From Cepaea nemoralis (taxonomy: Eukaryota > Mollusca > Gastropoda > Stylommatophora > Helicidae), in NCBI GenBank assembly GCA_014155875.1, contig JACEFZ010011134.1, positions 62,501 to 126,500 on the forward strand: a stretch of DNA of 64,000 nt, given 5' to 3'. The notes under the pieces were generated by a model, which had not been told where the DNA came from, did no database searches, and saw nothing but the letters and a program-made list of their open reading frames with translations. Shown here in pieces: positions 46,372 through 57,353 of the stretch. Numbering within the stretch: the stretch's first letter is position 1; each line of letters opens with the position of its first letter. Position numbers and translations under genes: made by a program.

Positions 46372-46503
46372 GGCCCTTAACTGCGTCCAGCGTCTCATGC
46401 AACGGGTGATCTGTGTCAGCAGCTACTCTGAGGTATGCCTTCCTCTGCATCACCTTGAGCCTACTAGCAACAGTCGGCAGACCAAGGATGTAACGCATAC
46501 ACA

Positions 46504-47640
46504 CTACTGGGTGTCTCTGCTGCATCCCAGAATGACCCGCATAGCTTCGTTCTGTATGCGCTCCAATCTCACCAGCTGACTCTTTGAGACAGTGAGCAGA
46601 CCTAATCCATAATCAATTACTGAGAGGATCAAGTGCTGGTATAGTGTGAAAAGCATTCTCTGCTCTGTGTCCATTGCAGCCATAGTTTTAAGTGCATTGA
46701 GTCCCTTTTGAGATCTTGTCCACATGGTCCTTGAAGGACAGACTCCTGTCAAATGTGATTCCCAGATACTTCAGTTTGTTCTCTCTGTCGACATTTCTAC
46801 CATCTATTGTGAAGCTTGGGACATCAGCTCTCACAATCCTGTTGTCCAGAGAGCACCACAAAACAGCTGCCTTTTCCAGGTGGATGACAGCACCCATTTC
46901 AGTGCACCAGTCAATCACTTTGTCTACTGTTTGCTCCCAATCTCTCCCCTGCCTATATACAAGAATATCATCTGCAAATGTTAGTATCCTTCCAGCACCT
47001 GGTGCTTCTAGGTGTGCAATTTTGCTCATATACACGTTAAAGAGCACCGGTGAGATTGCAGATCCCTGTGGCAGTTCCGGGGTTAAAATATGTGGCTCTG
47101 AAGTCAATGCACCCAGACAGAGAGCAATCTGACGAGAATGCAGGCCGGCCGCTATCCAGTTCACCAACCAGGGATTGACCCCCTTCTCCATCAGTGCGGT
47201 CATCAAAATATCATATCAAACTCTATTGTATGCATCCTCGAGATCAAGTGCTGCCGCCATCGTTTCCTGTTTACTCTGGAACCCCTCATAAACGCCAAAG
47301 GCAAAAGTAGCTGCATTTGACCAGGTATCTTTTCCTGGCCTGTAGCTCCCCAGGCCTCCTGGAAGAAGCTTCCCCCTTTCCAAAAACTCTTGCAGCTTGA
47401 CAGCGACTATCTTCTCTAAAACCTTCCCAAATGTATTTTGAAGGGTAATGATCCTAAAGCCGCTAAGTTTTGAATGATCCTTGAATGGTTTTGGGAGAGG
47501 AATGAGATAACTGTGTACCCAATCCTGCGGTACTGATGCTGTCCTAATGCTCTGGTTAAAGCAGTCAGTCATCTCCTTCAGGTCTACATCGCTCAAAGCC
47601 TTCATGTGGCCATACCTTACCCCATCAGGCCCTGGTGCCG
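46504..47640 (-). pseudogene. LINE reverse transcriptase, broken
   Basis: Minus-strand frames 47605-47216, 47206-46688 and 46752-46504 together cover the RT. 47640-47216 runs from GPDG to LDLEDAYNRV (motif A); a stop at 47213-47215 separates it from motif B (LPQGSAISPVLFNVYM) and catalytic FADDILVY. The thumb (SVIDYGLGLLTVSKSQL) is in a third frame. Several frame breaks; inactive. Confidence 0.85.
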
Positions 47641-48112
47641 ATGTCTTTTGCCTTTTTCAAAACATGTTTAACATCTTCAATCTGTATGATGTCTTCATAA
47701 GGCATATTCTTTATGGTGCCAGATAACTCCTATCTAACTGCATCCCTGGTGTCCACATCATCATGATTGGTCTCGCTCTAAAAATCTCTGGAGAAACGCC
47801 TCCCCTTTCACTTTATCTGTTGTCACACGCACATCATCATCTCTATAAATTATTCCCACTGTCATAAGTCAATCTTTTCTTGAATTTGTCTGTGCAGTTT
47901 CCAGAATTTTTGAAGTGTTTTATCACCTCCAATCTCATTCATGAAACATTCCCATTTTGCCTTTTTGGCCTCTGCAGCACAGCGCTTGAAAACCTCCACC
48001 TTGTCTTTCTTGACATTTTCCGCCATGTCCACTTCCTCTCATGAGCTTCTGGGTGTCTGTCGCACTTTCCTTAGCTGCTTCACTGCAGCTCTCTTTGCTT
48101 TCCAAGCCTGGT

Positions 48113-48331
48113 CTACTTCTGGGGTCCACCATGGGGGTTGCATGCCCCCTGTCTGAGGTGTCCAAGAAGGCTGTCGGTCCACTCATACCGGAAGGTCTTG
48201 CACGCTCTCCCAGCCTTAACTTTCCTGAATTTAGAGATCAGGACTGAGCATGGCATGTGATGACTCCCATGGTCATTCAAAACAGTCCATTTTACATCAA
48301 GGACTGATGACTGGGAGACAAGTGCCAAGTC
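48113..48331 (-). pseudogene. LINE endonuclease C-terminal end
   Basis: Minus strand reads LALVSQSSVLDVKWTV and then GSHHMPCSVLIS. In active enzymes the last motif is S-D-H; here the Asp is replaced by His, so the catalytic acid is lost. Followed by linker sequence (47640-48112) with frame breaks. Confidence 0.65.
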
Positions 48332-48805
48332 AATATACTGTGGGAAGAAGCCTCAAATATTCTCTGATATACTGTGGGGAACAAGCCTCATATATTCTGA
48401 TATACTGTGGGGAACAAGCCTCATATATTCTCTGATATGCTGTGGGGAACAAGCCTCATATATTCTGTGATATACTGTGGGGAACAAGCCTCATATATTC
48501 TCTGATATACTGTGGGGAACAAGCCTCATATATTCTGTGATATACTGTGGGGAACAAGCCTCATACATTCTGTGATATACTGTGGGGAACAAGCCTCATA
48601 CATTCTGTGATATACTGTGGGGAACAAGCCTCATACATTCTGTGATATACTGTGGGGAACAAGCCTCACATATTCTGTGATATACTGTGATGAACTACTC
48701 TCATATATTCTCTGATATACCATGAGGAACAAGCCTCACATATTCTCTGATATACTGTGGGGAACAAGCCTCATACATTCTGTGATATACTGTGGGGAAC
48801 AAGCC
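48332..48805. repeat. 35-bp minisatellite, right part
   Basis: About 14 copies of the same unit as 46018-46371. Confidence 0.95.
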
Positions 48806-49388
48806 TGTCAAGGTCCTGACAGGACATAAGAGAGGACAGACATAGGGACATGGGGTGAGTATGGGGGTAGAACAGTCTAAAAGCTTAGGACAGTAGAAAC
48901 AGGACTGTACCCTTGAGTGACAGGTTCACCTCGGACAGAATTACGCAGTACGCCTAGCCCCAACCAGGCGAGTGCGAGACAGACGTGACAGTACGACTTC
49001 CCACGGATTGCACGAGGGTCCAGTACCTCGTGACCACCGGACGGTAGAGGAGAAGTCAGACGGGCTTTGGACACGACTGAGGGAGGATGCATGACTGAGT
49101 GGAGAGACAGAATAGACTTATAGACGTGTGTTTGTGTGCAAAGCTTGAGACTAGTGCGCTTAGCTGTGATTACAGTGCGAGGATCGTGTGAGAACATTAA
49201 GAGAATTAGTGCGAGAGCAAGTATCGAAAGTGATATTGAATCGTTTATGGGATACTATTGCGTTTGTGTGATATGTATAATATGAGATTTCAAATAAATA
49301 TGCCTAATATCTTTATGCGTTTATGCCTGATCTGTGCTCGCACCATCTGCCTTCTGAACCCATCTTCTAACCCCCTGAGACGTTGACA
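48806..49388 (+). repeat. LTR of a gypsy-like element with PBS stub
   Basis: 583 bp bounded by TGTCAA and TTGACA, with aataaa at about 49293. It is followed by ggctagttatggggggcccg, similar to what follows the LTR of element A (6767-6783), and then host sequence (ccatacattct, as in the 35-bp unit) resumes at about 49409. So it is a 5' LTR with some 20 bp of internal sequence, everything else deleted. Confidence 0.7.
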
Positions 49389-49477
49389 GGCTAGTTATGG
49401 GGGGCCCGCCATACATTCTCAGCTTTATTGTTGTCCATGGAAGGGATGGAAGTGGCTACTCTCAGCTTGTTGTTTTG

Positions 49478-49580
49478 TGCTGTACAACTGTCACATTTTA
49501 TTGTGCTGTACACCTGTCACATTTTATTGTGCTGTACACCTGTCACATTTTATTGTGCTGTACAACTGTGACATTTTATT
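49478..49580. repeat. 26-bp tandem repeat, 4 copies
   Basis: Unit attttattgtgctgtacacc + tgtcac. Confidence 0.9.
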
Positions 49581-49611
49581 CCCCATTCTCTAGCTTTGAA
49601 CTCAAGTGTAG

Positions 49612-49747
49612 TCCACGTTGGACAGATCTTTGTGTGTTGCTAGCTTTCCCTATTACAGTGTCCCTCTCCATCAGGCAAACCTATTCCAACTTCAGAGGTA
49701 CTTGTAATTTATGTCCCCAAGTCAAGGACGAGAAGTCAACAGCATAA
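49612..49747 (-). repeat. SINE family F, fragment
   Basis: The reverse complement of this stretch matches 61850-61955 (attacaagtacctctgaagt, gtttgcctgatgg, aatagggaaagctag). The tRNA-like head is missing here. Confidence 0.75.
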
Positions 49748-49856
49748 TTCCACTATCTGCCCTGACTTTACCCTGAGACACAGCTTAATTGTATTTCATT
49801 TCAGCATAATTATTCACAAATAATTTAGATGCTCATTGTTGTATCCAAGAACAAAT

Positions 49857-50257
49857 TTATGTTTCCAAATTCCTAGGAATTAAATGGCCAATATCGTCCA
49901 GCGATAACACTGGCAGTGTGTTCAACAGATACTCCATTGGAACATTCTGGAAAGTCAACTCCAGATGTTTGGCCAATAGGTAGTCTTTTAACAGTCTTGG
50001 AAGAGGCAGCCCCTCCATCTTGGAGGTGTTCCTGTGGCCAAGGCACTGGCGGATTGTCTGTCTGCAGAGTCTCTTTAACTCCCTGGGGTTGTAGAGCTCT
50101 TGCTGCAGCCATCTGTCGAATATGGGCAGAGAATGCCTGGACTGGACCACTCTGGGCACATCCATTATGGCAGCTGTCCGCTGACAGTCACAACTGAGGA
50201 GCAGCCGCAGCATACCGATGTGTCCTACCTTAGCTGCACGGTCGAGGGGTCGCACGC
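49857..50257 (-). CDS. ankyrin/SOCS-box protein, terminal exon
   Basis: Minus-strand last coding exon, from the acceptor ttatctttcag| at 50258 to TAA at 49857. It enters in phase 1 (completing a Gly codon) and reads through the last ankyrin unit (VRPLDRAAKVGHIGMLRLLL), a linker, and a SOCS box: LKRLCRQTIRQCLG followed by LPLPRLLKDYLL, the elongin-binding and Leu-Pro-rich parts of the motif. SOCS boxes recruit elongin B/C and cullin 5, so the protein is probably the substrate receptor of a ubiquitin ligase, with the ankyrin repeats binding the target. It ends in a 30-residue tail after the SOCS box. Upstream exons: 52666-52768 or 56323-56425, 60942-61060, 62043-62246. A second acceptor 57 bp upstream (50315) is in frame. 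Which ASB-type family it belongs to cannot be told here. Confidence 0.85.
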
Positions 50258-50371
50258 CTGAAAGATAACAACAGCTGATCAGTATTGAGAATGTACGGTC
50301 AAGAGGTCGCACACCTGAAAGATAACAACAGCTGATCAGTATTGAGAATGATGTCAGTTATAATCTACTAC
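50258..50371 (-). repeat. 57-bp duplication including the splice acceptor
   Basis: Two adjacent copies of a 57-bp segment holding the branch/pyrimidine region, ctgttgttatctttcag and the first 18 nt of the last exon (gtgtgcgacctcttgaccgt in the outer copy). Use of the outer acceptor at 50314 would add 19 in-frame codons. Confidence 0.9.
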
Positions 50372-51394
50372 AGGGTGTGAATAGGAAATAGCACATTCAC
50401 CTGATGCCACAGAAGCCTGGAGTTGATTCACCATGTCTCAAGGGCTTCCTGTTGGCAAATACAGATCCTTCCTGTCTCCTTGCAGTATTTGGGATGTCTC
50501 TGAAGTCCAAGCCCTATTGAACTTCTAGAGTGCACTGAGAGTAGAGTGGAGTCAAGAACCGACATCACAGCACTCGAGACATTCCCATACATGCTCCGTC
50601 ATCTTCAACAACCAGCAACAAGTCCCACTACTAAAGGTACCAGTAAAAGTCTAATTATGTGTCCGTCTGGCCTTTCCTCGGTGTCCCGAGTGTCGGCCAG
50701 GTCCTCAGGTCACTCCTTACAGCAGTGTCAGCCAGGTCCTCAGGTCACTCCCTACAACACCATTCTCTCCAAGCTGTTATGATCTATCTGCTCTTCCGCC
50801 CCATACACATGATTCCAAAGGGCCTCGAACCACATCTGCCTTATCATGTCCCAATAACCAACCAGGTGATGCAGACCCAGCCAATCTGTTGGCCTGCACA
50901 TTTCCCCCCACACTAGTATGTCATGAATAAGAACATCCAACAGATGCTCTGTTTTTTATTGCTAGAGGGAAGCTTGCAACTCTGCCGAAGCATGAGAATT
51001 TCAACTGGGAGAGATTTCTCTAATCAGTTTACGGTGTTGTTCTATTTCTTGAAGGATATCTCATTCAGTTTCTGTCTGTCCATAATATTCTGTGTATTTT
51101 CCTCAGAAAGCACAAGTCTGCTGTAATTATATGTTTCCTAGATTATCTGTCCAATGTCCGTGTGCTACATGTACATGATAATATAGTCTCTATGTAGCAT
51201 TATATTGCACTTTCACAAGATTTTTCTCACTAAAACTGTCAGCTTTTTGTTGGTGTTTTACCACGTCCAAAATGGGAAGTTTGCCACATTATGTTGATAA
51301 ATTACTTCCTACATGGGCAACATTTTCAGTGACTTTACAGTATGTAAAGACGTATCAACTCACGATAGATGTGAATTACAGCGAGCGCTAGCTC
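50372..51394 (-). other. intron DNA of the ankyrin/SOCS gene
   Basis: No further exon seen between the last exon and the 59-bp array. A 27-bp doublet (gtcggccaggtcctcaggtc) occurs at about 50693-50750. Confidence 0.5.
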
Positions 51395-52640
51395 AGAGAC
51401 AGAGAAATGACATCCACTCATGATGGGATGTCAACTACAGTTGAGTGCCACCCCAGAGACTGAGAAATGACATCTACTTATGATGGGGTGTCAATTATGG
51501 CATGGGCCAGCCCAGAGACTGAGAAATGACATCTACTCATGATGGGGTGTCAATTATGGCATGGGCCAGCCCAGAGACTGAGAAATGATATCTACTCATT
51601 ATGGGATGTCAACTACAGCAAGCACTAGCTCAGAGACAGAGAAATGACATCTACTCATGACGGGATGTCAACTACAGTGAGCGCTAGCCCAGAGACTGAG
51701 AGATGACATCCACTCATGATGGGGTGTCAACTAAAGTGAGTGCTAGCCCAGAGACTGAGAAATGACATCTACTCATGATGGGGTGTCAACTACAGTGAGT
51801 GCTAGCCCAGAGACTGAGACATGACATCTACTCATGATGGGATGTCAACTACAGTGAGCACTAGCTCAGAGACAGAGCAAATGACATCTACTCATGATGG
51901 GATGTCAACTACAGTGAGCGCTAGCCCAGAGACTGAGACATGACATCTACTCATGATGGGATGTCAACTATAGTGAGCGCTAGCCCAAAGACTGAGACAT
52001 GACATCTACTCATGAAGGGATGTCAACTACAGCGAGCGCTAGCTCAGAGACAGAGAAATGACATCTACTCATGATGGGATGTCAACTACAGTGAGCACTA
52101 GCTCAGAGACAGAGAAATGACATCTACTCATGATGGGATGTCAACTACAGTGAGCGCTAGCCCAGAGACTGATACATGACATCTAATCATGATGGGATGT
52201 CGACTACAGCTTGGGCTGGCCTTGAGACTGAGAAATGACATCTACTCATGATGAGATGCCAACTACAGCATGGGTCAGCCCAGAGACAGAGAAATTACAT
52301 CTACTCATGATAGGATGCCAACTACAGTGAACGCTAGCCCAGAGGCTGAGAAATGACATACCAATCATGTTGGGATGTCAACTACAGTGAGCGCTAGCCC
52401 AGAGACTGAAAAATGACATCTACTCATGATGAGATGCCAACTACAGCATGGGGCAGCCCAAAGACAGAGAAATGACATCTACTCATGATGAGATGTCGAC
52501 TACAGCATGGACCAGCCGAGAGACTGAGATATGACATCTACTCATGATGGGATGCCAACTACAGTGAGCGCTAGCCCAGAGACTGAGAAATGACATCTAC
52601 TCATGATGAGATGTCAACTATAGCGAGCGCTGGCCCAGAG
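51395..52640. repeat. 59-bp minisatellite in intron
   Basis: About 21 copies of gagaaatgacatctactcat + gatgggatgtcaactacagt + gagcgctagcccagagact. The block from about 52170 is repeated at 55845-56300. Confidence 0.95.
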
Positions 52641-52665
52641 AATGAGAAAGGAGGTGTGCTCTCAC

Positions 52666-52768
52666 CTTGTTTGTCTGGGCAGTCACAAGCAGCTCCATTG
52701 TTGATGAGGAAGAGGGCTGTGTTCACACCTGCAGCCATGTGGAAGACATTCTTGCCAGCTTTGTCCAT
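52666..52768 (-). CDS. ankyrin exon of the SOCS-box gene, copy 1
   Basis: 103 nt on the minus strand, acceptor gtgtggcag| at 52769 and donor |gtgagagc at 52665. It starts in phase 0 and ends in phase 1, fitting the preceding exon (60942-61060, ends phase 0) and the last exon (starts phase 1). It encodes MDKAGKNVFHMAAGVNTALF and INNGAACDCPDKQ, one ankyrin unit. Identical by eye to 56323-56425. Including both copies would break the frame, since 103 is not a multiple of 3. This copy is nearer the last exon. Confidence 0.8.
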
Positions 52769-52994
52769 CTGCCACACATACAACAGACTTCAGGTCAACC
52801 AGCAAGAATACACACGTTAACACATACAACAGACTTCAGGTCAGCCAGCAAAAATACACATATGTCAACACATACACAAATGTCAACCCATACACATATG
52901 TCAACATATACACAAATGACACTCATCAACTCTATCTCCCTCTAAACATGAATTTAACTAGCTATGAGAGAATGAGGTAATGACAGTGCAAGAT

Positions 52995-53430
52995 AAAATA
53001 TGACATGTAACAACAGAGATGACATGAAACAACAGAGATGCCATGTAACAACAGAGATGACATGTAACAACAGAGATGACATGTAACAACAGAGATAACA
53101 TGTAACAACAGAGAAGACATGTAACAACAGAGAAGACATGTAACAGAGAAGACATGTAACAAAAGAGATGACATGTAACAACAGAGATGACATGTAACAA
53201 CAGAGATAACATGTAACAACAGAGATGACATGTAACAACAGAGATGACATGTAATAACAGAGATGACATGTAACAACAGAGATTTGATTGATTGATTGAT
53301 TGATTTAGGAACCGACATCACAGCATGTAACAACAGAGATGACATGTAACAACAGAGATTTGATTGATTGATTGATTTAGGAACTGACATCACAGCATGT
53401 AACAACAGAGATGACATGTAACAACAGAGA
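52995..53430. repeat. 19-bp minisatellite, copy 1
   Basis: About 20 copies of acatgtaacaacagagatg, interrupted by (GATT)n stretches at 53283 and 53360 with the sequence taggaaccgacatcacagca. Confidence 0.95.
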
Positions 53431-53475
53431 TGACATGTCTGTGAACACACTAGAGGAGGTCAGATATGACATGAG

Positions 53476-53697
53476 GCAGCACGTGAGCACAATGTCAGTA
53501 GTGGATGTCATAAAAAGACAGCCAAGCAGCACAATGTCAGTAGTGGATGTCATAAAAAGACAGCCAAGCAGCACAATGTCAGTAGTGGATGTCATAAAAA
53601 GACAGCCAAGCAGCACAATGTCAGTAGTGGATGTCATAAAAAGACAGCCAAGCAGCACAATGTCAGTAGTGGATGTCATCAAAAGACAGCCAAGCAG
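53476..53697. repeat. 42-bp tandem repeat, 5 copies (copy 1)
   Basis: Unit agcagcacaatgtcagtagt + ggatgtcataaaaagacagc + ca. In frame on the plus strand it would code a 14-residue repeat SSTMSVVDVIKRQP, but it lies in an intron of the minus-strand gene and has no other gene signals. Confidence 0.9.
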
Positions 53698-53934
53698 ATG
53701 GTTTAGTCATGCAAGAAGACAACTTGCATGCATTAATTCATTCAGTAGCATGTCCTTTGCAGAACCTCGCTTTCATAACCTTCCAGACAACCTTTTCACA
53801 TGTCTGGCATCCGATACACCCATCTAGAGATCATCTGCCACACCCTGCACTCACCTTCTCTATGGCCTTCCTCTTCTTCTCTCTATTATTGTTCTCTCCA
53901 AACTTTCATGATGTTTCAAGTCACCAAAATATTT

Positions 53935-54470
53935 CAATTTTCTTTGTTTTATCATCTTTAGTAGGCAACCATCTTCAATATTCAGATCTTGTCATTTGGA
54001 TGCATTTGTTCTTTTCTGTATCATAGATATTCTTAGAACCCATCTTTAATATTTATATTCAAAAGCATTTATGCGCTGTAGAGCTTGTTTAGTAAGAGTC
54101 CAGGTCTCACAGGCAAATGTTGCAATAAGAAAGATGCATGCTCTTAAAAATTTTTGCAGGTCTATCTGTCCCACGCCACAATTTATTCAGTTGTTTTACT
54201 TTTTGAAGGGAAATAGATATTCCTCTTTTAATTTCTTTCATTGTATCAACATTTTAGGTAATTAATAACCTAAGATTTTCAAAATTTTCCACCACTTCCA
54301 ATTTTTCCTCATTAACATATATTTCTTTCTCCATATTAGTTTTATCTGTGTGCATTATCTTTGTTAAGATATTTTGGGTTGAGGTTATTAGGTTTTCTAT
54401 ACCATTCTGTGATGTGGATAGTAATACTGATCCAGATGGGAAAATGACTGCCGATTCCATCAGAGGTAAA
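53935..54470 (-). mobile_element. LINE RT C-terminal fragment, copy 1
   Basis: The minus strand reads TKIMHTDKTNMEKEIYV and NEEKLEVVENFENL, then further RT-thumb residues (LNKLWRGTDR) in broken frames; the same LINE family as 1-2245. At about 54430-54690 it is followed by the plus-strand end of another element with a (CTAA)n tail (54674-54690). Confidence 0.75.
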
Positions 54471-54761
54471 CTGGATGTTTCGTGGGGGACTATTGTGTTG
54501 ACATTCTGGCGGCGGCATTATGCACAGTGTATCTGTGCAGGCTGTTGTTTGTCGAGACTCCTGTCTTTTCCACTTTTCACATTGGGCAGTGGGGAGCGTT
54601 TTATGTGATATTCACTGGCACAGGAACGGAGCATAATGGGGACGACCCGTTGCTGTGAAGTTGGAACAGTGACTAACTAACTAACTAACTGTATCATCAT
54701 CATATCAAATCTCTGGTATTTCATGACCACCAATAGTTTTTTTTTTGGCATATTCTTTACA

Positions 54762-54944
54762 GGAGCAGCTGGCCAAGTGGCTAGAATGCCAGACTCTCAT
54801 TCGGGAGACCCAGGTTCGATCCCTCGGTAAGGTGTGGGATATTTTTCTGTCGGAGGCAAAAAGAAAATCCTAACCTGCACAGTTCGCGGCGACTGCACTA
54901 GCCAGGCGGTCTTTATACCTCAGGCTCAAAGACCCCTCTGCCAT
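54762..54944 (+). repeat. tRNA-derived SINE, copy 1
   Basis: Head with A-box-like tggccaagtgg (54770-54780) and perfect B-box ggttcgatccc (54813-54823), followed by a body ending in agacccctctgccata. Not a functional tRNA gene by sequence (no clean acceptor stem). Confidence 0.75.
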
Positions 54945-55844
54945 AAGGCACAAAAACTTCATAATTTTTCCTTTTTTCACCACAAATTTTTTCATTTACT
55001 TTTTGGGTGTTTTCCCTAAAATAATTTCCACATTTGGATAAAAACCCTAATCAAATTTTCAAATTTCATTTAAAATATTCCATAATGTTTACGGGCTACT
55101 GGAAAGAAAATGTTATATGGGTTCAACAATTGAGTGAAGAACTGAAAATGAATCTCTTATAGGGGTAAATTTTGGATGGGCCGGGACTGGTGACATTTCT
55201 GGGGGGCAAATTTTGGCATGGGCCGCCCCGGCTGGTGAACTCTCTTTATTAAATGCAAAAATGTGGACGGAAAAAGAATTTTCATGACGGGAGAAAAAAA
55301 GGAGCCTGCCCGGGAATGGAAATGACACCACTATATGGGGGGTTTAACACATATCACCCGGAAAAAAATGACACTATTTTTGCAATTTCAGGGCCGCCAG
55401 GCTAGAAAAGCACTCTCATTGGGGGGCAATTTGGATCCGAGGTGGAAATTTCTTCGGGAAATCACGCACAGTCGGCGAGAAAAAACACCTATACAGTCAA
55501 ACTGGGGTACCCAGGACTAAATGCATAATGAGGGGGGGGTTTCAGTTCAGCCCCAAAATGGAAAAAACATCTTCATGATGGGGGGGCAATACGTAGTGTG
55601 CCCGGCTGAGACGCATTCTCATGATGGGATTTAAACGTCATCTCGGCAGGAAAAACATTTTCGTGGGGGAACTCTACCTGCCCCGGGAGACGCCACCATG
55701 TGGGAGTCAATATTGGCCTGAAAACTGGGCATCTTATTGGGGTGTCAATAACAGGAGCCCGGAAAAAGTGACCTCTTGGGATTCAACACATGGGATCCAA
55801 GACAAAAAATGAAAAAACCAGTGGGGTTCAATCTAGCCTAGAAG
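54945..55844. other. degraded satellite-like sequence, probable low-quality consensus
   Basis: Reads like the 59-bp unit with scattered errors, long G and A runs (gggggg, aaaaaaa) and missing bases: fragments such as gaaaaaaatgacac, cattggggggcaat, gggccgccaggct recur at roughly unit spacing. No gene. Confidence 0.55.
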
Positions 55845-56322
55845 ACTGAGACATGACATCTAATCATGATGGGATGTCGACTACAGCTTGGGCTGGCCTT
55901 GAGACTGAGAAATGACATCTACTCATGATGAGATGCCAACTACAGCATGGGCCAGCCCAGAGACAGAGAAATTACATCTACTCATGATAGGATGCCAACT
56001 ACAGTGAACGCTAGCCCAGAGGCTGAGAAATGACATACCAATCATGTTGGGATGTCAACTACAGTGAGCGCTGGCCCAGAGACTGAAAAATGACATCTAC
56101 TCATGATGAGATGCCAACTACAGCATGGGGCAGCCCAGAGACAGAGAAATGACATCTACTCATGATGAGATGTCGACTACAGCATGGACCAGCCGAGAGA
56201 CTGATGGGATGCCAACTACAGTGAGCGCTAGCCCAGAGACTGAGAAATGACATCCACTCATGATGAGATGTCAACTATAGCAAGCGCTGGCCCAGAGAAT
56301 GAGAAAGGAGGTGTGCTCTCAC

Positions 56323-56425
56323 CTTGTTTGTCTGGGCAGTCACAAGCAGCTCCATTGTTGATGAGGAAGAGGGCTGTGTTCACACCTGCAGCCATGTGGA
56401 AGACATTCTTGCCAGCTTTGTCCAT
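56323..56425 (-). CDS. ankyrin exon of the SOCS-box gene, copy 2
   Basis: 103 nt, identical by eye to 52666-52768, with the same acceptor (gtgtggcag| at 56426) and donor (|gtgagagc at 56322). It is the first copy met by the transcript after exon 60942-61060. Both copies have intact splice sites, so either could be used, but only one at a time if frame is kept. An assembly duplication of two alleles is an alternative explanation. Confidence 0.75.
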
Positions 56426-56654
56426 CTGCCACACATACAACAGACTTCAGGTCAACCAGCAAGAATACACACATGTCAACACATACAACAGACTTCAGGT
56501 CAACCAGCAAAAATACACATATGTCAACACATACACAAATGTCAACCCATACACATATGTCAACATATACACAAATGACACTCATCAACTCTATCTAACT
56601 CTAAACATGAATTTAACTATCTATGAGAGAATGAGGTAATGACAGTGCAAGATA

Positions 56655-57090
56655 AAATATGACATGTAACAACAGAGATGACATGAAACAACAGAGATGC
56701 CATGTAACAACAGAGATGACATGTAACAACAGAGATGACATGTAACAACAGAGATGACATGTAACAACAGAGATGACATGTAACAACAGAGATGACATGT
56801 AACAACAGAGAAGACATGTAACAACAGAGAAGACATGTAACAACAGAGATGACATGTAACAACAGAGATGACATGTAACAACAGAGATGACATGTAACAA
56901 CAGAGATGACATGTAACAACAGAGATGACATGTAACAACAGAGATGACATGTAACAACAGAGATGACATGTAATAACAGAGATAACATGTAACAACAGAG
57001 ATTTGATTGATTGATTGATTGATTTAGGAACCGACATCACAGCATGTAACAACAGAGATGACATGTAACAACAGAGATGACATGTCTGTG
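56655..57090. repeat. 19-bp minisatellite, copy 2
   Basis: Same unit as 52995-53430; here the main block is longer and only one (GATT)n interruption is present. Confidence 0.95.
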
Positions 57091-57129
57091 AACACACTAG
57101 AGGAGGTCAGATATGACATGAGGCAGCAT

Positions 57130-57353
57130 GTGAGCACAATGTCAGTAGTGGATGTCATCAAAAGACAGCCAAGCAGCACAATGTCAGTAGTGGATGTCAT
57201 AAAAAGACAGCCAAGCAGCACAATGTCAGTAGTGGATGTCATAAAAAGACAGCCAAGCAGCACAATGTCAGTAGTGGATGTCATCAAAAGACAGCCAAGC
57301 AGCACAATGTCAGTAGTGGATGTCATCAAAAGACAGCCAAGCAGATGGTTTAG
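57130..57353. repeat. 42-bp tandem repeat, 5 copies (copy 2)
   Basis: Same unit as 53476-53697, with the catcaaaag/cataaaaag variant distributed differently among the units. Confidence 0.9.

Larger units (their letters stand above)
46372..48331 (-). mobile_element. I-type LINE fragment, truncated at both ends
   Basis: A minus-strand piece with the end of the endonuclease, the linker and the RT, but no RNase H, no tail and no target duplication. It lies inside the 35-bp array, and both borders change abruptly into array sequence. Same family as the LINE at 2898-5660 (shared HSYLIPLPKP, LDLEDAYNRV, DDILVYRQG). Confidence 0.85.
52170..54944. repeat. segmental duplication, copy 1
   Basis: About 2.8 kb almost identical to 55845-60253 once an insertion (57587-59227) is removed. 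It contains an ankyrin exon, a 19-bp array, a 42-bp array, a LINE fragment and a SINE. Small substitutions and array copy-number differences separate the copies. Confidence 0.9.

Noticed and set aside
53411..53827. 138-codon plus frame with SSTMSVVDVIKRQP repeats as a gene
   Set aside because: It lies within repeats in an intron; kept only as a repeat and a low-interest finding.
54762..54944. tRNA gene
   Set aside because: Good A- and B-boxes but no complete cloverleaf, and a SINE-like body follows; the same sequence is repeated at 60068.
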